Source: a bacterium (GTDB lineage: Bacteria > Arandabacterota > Arandabacteria > Arandabacterales > Arandabacteraceae). Taken from it: a stretch of 8,472 nucleotides of DNA. The stretch covers positions 1 to 8,472 of the forward strand of contig JALGWB010000075.1 in assembly GCA_025774405.1 (NCBI GenBank), written 5' to 3'. The translations under genes and the position numbers were made by a program. The notes under the pieces are model-generated. The model made no database searches. It saw only the letters and a list, made by a program, of their open reading frames with translations, and was not told where the DNA came from. This document shows positions 6,766 to 8,472 of the stretch, piece by piece; positions within the stretch are counted from its first letter, which is position 1, and the number at the start of each line of letters is the position of its first letter.

Positions 6766-7770
6766 CTACTTGCTTCTTGCCTTGCTTGTGCCGCCTGTCC
6801 TTTTGGGTCTGGAAGCCCCCTTGTTTGCCTGGCGGGCGACTCCACGTCCTTCCTTGACCTTACCTGTGAGCTCACCCTTGAAGGACAACTTTGGAGGTTC
6901 GATGACAACCTTCGTTCCAGGTGGAACACTCTCAGTTACCCAGACGTTACCACCTATGGTTGATCCCTTACCTATCACGGTATTGCCACCAAGCACGGTT
7001 GCGCCGGAATAGATCGTAACATTGTCCTCAATGGTCGGATGCCGCTTAATACCCCGCAGGAGATTCCCCTTTTCATCCTTGGGAAAGCTCAAGGCGCCAA
7101 GTGTAACCCCCTGGTAGATTTTCACGTTGTTGCCTATCACTGTGGTTTCTCCAATCACAACCCCCGTTCCGTGGTCAATGAAAAAATTCCTTCCAATCCT
7201 GGCACCAGGGTGGATGTCAATACCTGTGATTTGGTGGGCGTATTCTGACATGATCCTGGGTAGCAATGGGACTCCCTGGAGGTAGAGTTCATGGGCGATC
7301 CGATGAACCATTATCGCCTTGATGCACGGATAGCTAAAGATGATCTCGTCGAAACTCTTGGCTGCAGGATCACCATCGTAGGCCGCCTGAACATCTCCTT
7401 CAAGCAATTGCCTTATCCTGGGAATCTTTCCCATGAGGAGCATGGCATGCTCCTCACCCCGCGTCTTGCAATTATCGCAGATTTCATGGATTGCCTCACA
7501 TTCATGGCGCAAGCTTTTGGCAATCTGCATCGAAAGCACATCAAATAGCCTGGACATCAGAACATGCAAATGCGATTCGAGCTCCCAGTCAGGGATGCCT
7601 TGCTTACCGAAATAACCGATGAAGAGCACTTCCTGAAAGAGTGAGAGAATCTCCTTAACCGATTCATCAGATGGAACCGCGTATTTGCTCGCACACCTAA
7701 AGAAATCGCTCCTGCGGCAGATCGAAGCAAGTTGCTTCGAGATCCTACCGATACCTCGTTTTTTCTCCAA
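6766..7770 (-). CDS. cysE: Serine O-acetyltransferase (EpsC/CysE type) with basic C-terminal extension
   Basis: 334 aa, TTG start at 7770. It transfers acetyl from acetyl-CoA to L-serine, giving O-acetylserine, the first step of cysteine synthesis. An alpha-helical N-terminal domain (about 1-180) precedes the left-handed beta-helix of hexapeptide repeats (about 183-290). Active-site residues match the family: Asp185 (DIHPGA), His200 (FIDHGTG) and His244 (KRHPTI). VVIGETTVIGNNVKIYQGVTLGA is typical of SATs. Unlike short EpsC proteins, it continues past about residue 295 in a lysine/arginine- and glycine-rich tail ending TSKARSK. A His89/Cys91/His95/Cys98/Cys101 group in the N-terminal domain could bind metal, though this is unproven. 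The start is supported by GGGGGTGAT placed in the last codons of the upstream gene. No cysteine synthase is visible nearby. Confidence 0.93.
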   Translation of the reverse strand: MEKKRGIGRISKQLASICRRSDFFRCASKYAVPSDESVKEILSLFQEVLFIGYFGKQGIPDWELESHLHVLMSRLFDVLSMQIAKSLRHECEAIHEICDNCKTRGEEHAMLLMGKIPRIRQLLEGDVQAAYDGDPAAKSFDEIIFSYPCIKAIMVHRIAHELYLQGVPLLPRIMSEYAHQITGIDIHPGARIGRNFFIDHGTGVVIGETTVIGNNVKIYQGVTLGALSFPKDEKGNLLRGIKRHPTIEDNVTIYSGATVLGGNTVIGKGSTIGGNVWVTESVPPGTKVVIEPPKLSFKGELTGKVKEGRGVARQANKGASRPKRTGGTSKARSK

Positions 7771-7776
7771 AATCTA

Positions 7777-7786
7777 TCACCCCCCC
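7777..7786 (-). promoter_or_regulatory. Ribosome binding site for cysE overlapping the upstream stop codon
   Basis: On the minus strand a run of seven G followed by TGA forms a GGGGGTGA-like Shine-Dalgarno inside the last two Gly codons and stop of the upstream gene. The cysE TTG follows 6 bases after the stop. This indicates translational coupling. Both genes are in the same frame, separated by tandem stops TGA-TAG. Confidence 0.55.
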
Positions 7787-8472
7787 GATTGTCTTCGGGA
7801 CCGCCTGCGTGGTCTCCTTATTCTGGGATGTTCTTGAGGCTTATCGAGACCAGCGCGATGCAACTCCTCAAGTACACCTAGAGCCAGCTTGTCGTGCACG
7901 AATGCACTGTGAACCGTCATCTTTGCTTTCAGTCGCTTTTCCTCCGAATCCACAACTATCACCCATCCCCATGGGCTCTGATAGACATCGTAACCGACCC
8001 CCATGAGCCTGTATGCCAGGGTCGAGTCCGTTCCAATCGAGAAAACGATCGCATCAGAGGAGTCGATGAAATCGCTGACCTCATGGACGTCGTCAAGGCC
8101 TTCGGGGAGCCGTTGCCAGAAGAACCTGCGGATAGAATCCGCATCCCGAGCTGAAGCTTCGAACAGCTCCGTGAGCTCGGCAACATGCTGACAGGCCTGA
8201 GCCGGCAACCTGGCTTTGAGCAACTTCAAAAACAAAGCTCCATTGCTCCTATCATGAGAGAGCTGGCCAAGCTGGGAATCCACACGCCAAAGCAAACTGA
8301 AATTCAGGCGGAGTCCCTCCTGCGAGCCTATCACGAGCTTCTGACTCTCTACGTCCCGCTGGAGCATTCCGTAGGCGGGAAGACCATATAGAGCCTCACA
8401 TTGATGAGGATTCGCCATATAGGGCGATTCCGATGGATGAACGCCATAGGCGATTTTACCACCACGCATCAA
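7777..8472 (-). CDS. Unrecognised protein with arginine-rich C-terminus, possibly partial at the window edge
   Basis: The frame is open to the right edge; the last 231 residues are visible. TTG at 8472 and ATG at 8469 are candidate starts, but no upstream sequence remains to test them, so the protein may be longer. I do not recognise the family. The visible part has no signal peptide or obvious membrane segment and reads as a soluble alpha/beta protein: LRLNFSLLWRVDSQLG (54-69), a helical region rich in Leu/Ala/Glu (about 79-110), DAIVFSIGTDSTLAYRLMGVGYDVY (140-164), WGWVIVVDSEEKRLKAKM (168-185) and a helix LALGVLEELHRAGLD (196-210). The C-terminus is strongly basic (RIRRPRRRSRRQSGG), suggesting nucleic-acid or other polyanion binding. 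It ends 6 bp before cysE, in the same transcript, so a shared promoter upstream of the window is likely. The cysE partner also ends in a basic tail. Confidence 0.7.
   Translation of the reverse strand: MMRGGKIAYGVHPSESPYMANPHQCEALYGLPAYGMLQRDVESQKLVIGSQEGLRLNFSLLWRVDSQLGQLSHDRSNGALFLKLLKARLPAQACQHVAELTELFEASARDADSIRRFFWQRLPEGLDDVHEVSDFIDSSDAIVFSIGTDSTLAYRLMGVGYDVYQSPWGWVIVVDSEEKRLKAKMTVHSAFVHDKLALGVLEELHRAGLDKPQEHPRIRRPRRRSRRQSGG

Overview
The window looks like a chromosomal segment from an uncultured bacterium, probably of the Fibrobacterota-Chlorobiota-Bacteroidota (FCB) superphylum or a neighbouring candidate phylum (Zixibacteria, Eisenbacteria, Latescibacteria or WOR-3-like). The main evidence is two secreted proteins that both end in a PNP...Y-x-V-x-GRLV...SGIY...RKIV-x-x-R tail. 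That tail resembles the type IX secretion / FlgD-Ig-like C-terminal sorting domains common in those groups. The Aquifex-type aconitase fits a deep-branching or candidate lineage. Taxonomy is inference only.

Layout. (1) 1-1076, minus strand: a RecB-family PD-(D/E)XK nuclease with four cysteines placed for an iron-sulfur cluster. It runs off the left edge and has its own sigma70-like promoter. (2) 1232-2455, minus: a secreted, stand-alone ComEC-type metallo-beta-lactamase-fold hydrolase with a sorting tail. (3) 2456-2653: a divergent intergenic region holding a 110-bp element with perfect 24-bp inverted terminal repeats, flanked on each side by an extended -10 promoter. (4) 2654-4687, plus: a secreted calcineurin-like metallophosphoesterase with Ig-like domains and the same kind of sorting tail. 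(5) 4831-6759, plus: an Aquifex-type aconitase. Its real start is most likely a GTG at 4831 behind a perfect AAGGAGG, not the upstream ATG at 4732, which lies inside a predicted -10 box. (6) 6766-7770, minus: a serine O-acetyltransferase of the EpsC/CysE type, convergent with the aconitase with only 6 bp between stop codons. (7) 7777-8472, minus: an unrecognised protein with an arginine-rich tail. It runs to the right edge and is tightly coupled to the acetyltransferase, whose Shine-Dalgarno lies in its last codons.

How they may work together. The right half is ordinary central metabolism: aconitase in the TCA cycle and serine acetyltransferase as the first step of cysteine synthesis, with an unknown partner in the same transcript. 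The left half is more suggestive. Two exported metal-dependent hydrolases, one from the DNA-uptake-associated ComEC MBL family and one a phosphoesterase, are divergently transcribed and share a sorting tail. A cytoplasmic RecB-like nuclease gene follows. Breakdown of extracellular DNA or phosphoesters for phosphate or nucleosides is a possible reading, but nothing in the sequence proves the substrates. No tRNA, rRNA, CRISPR array, transposase gene or prophage gene was seen.
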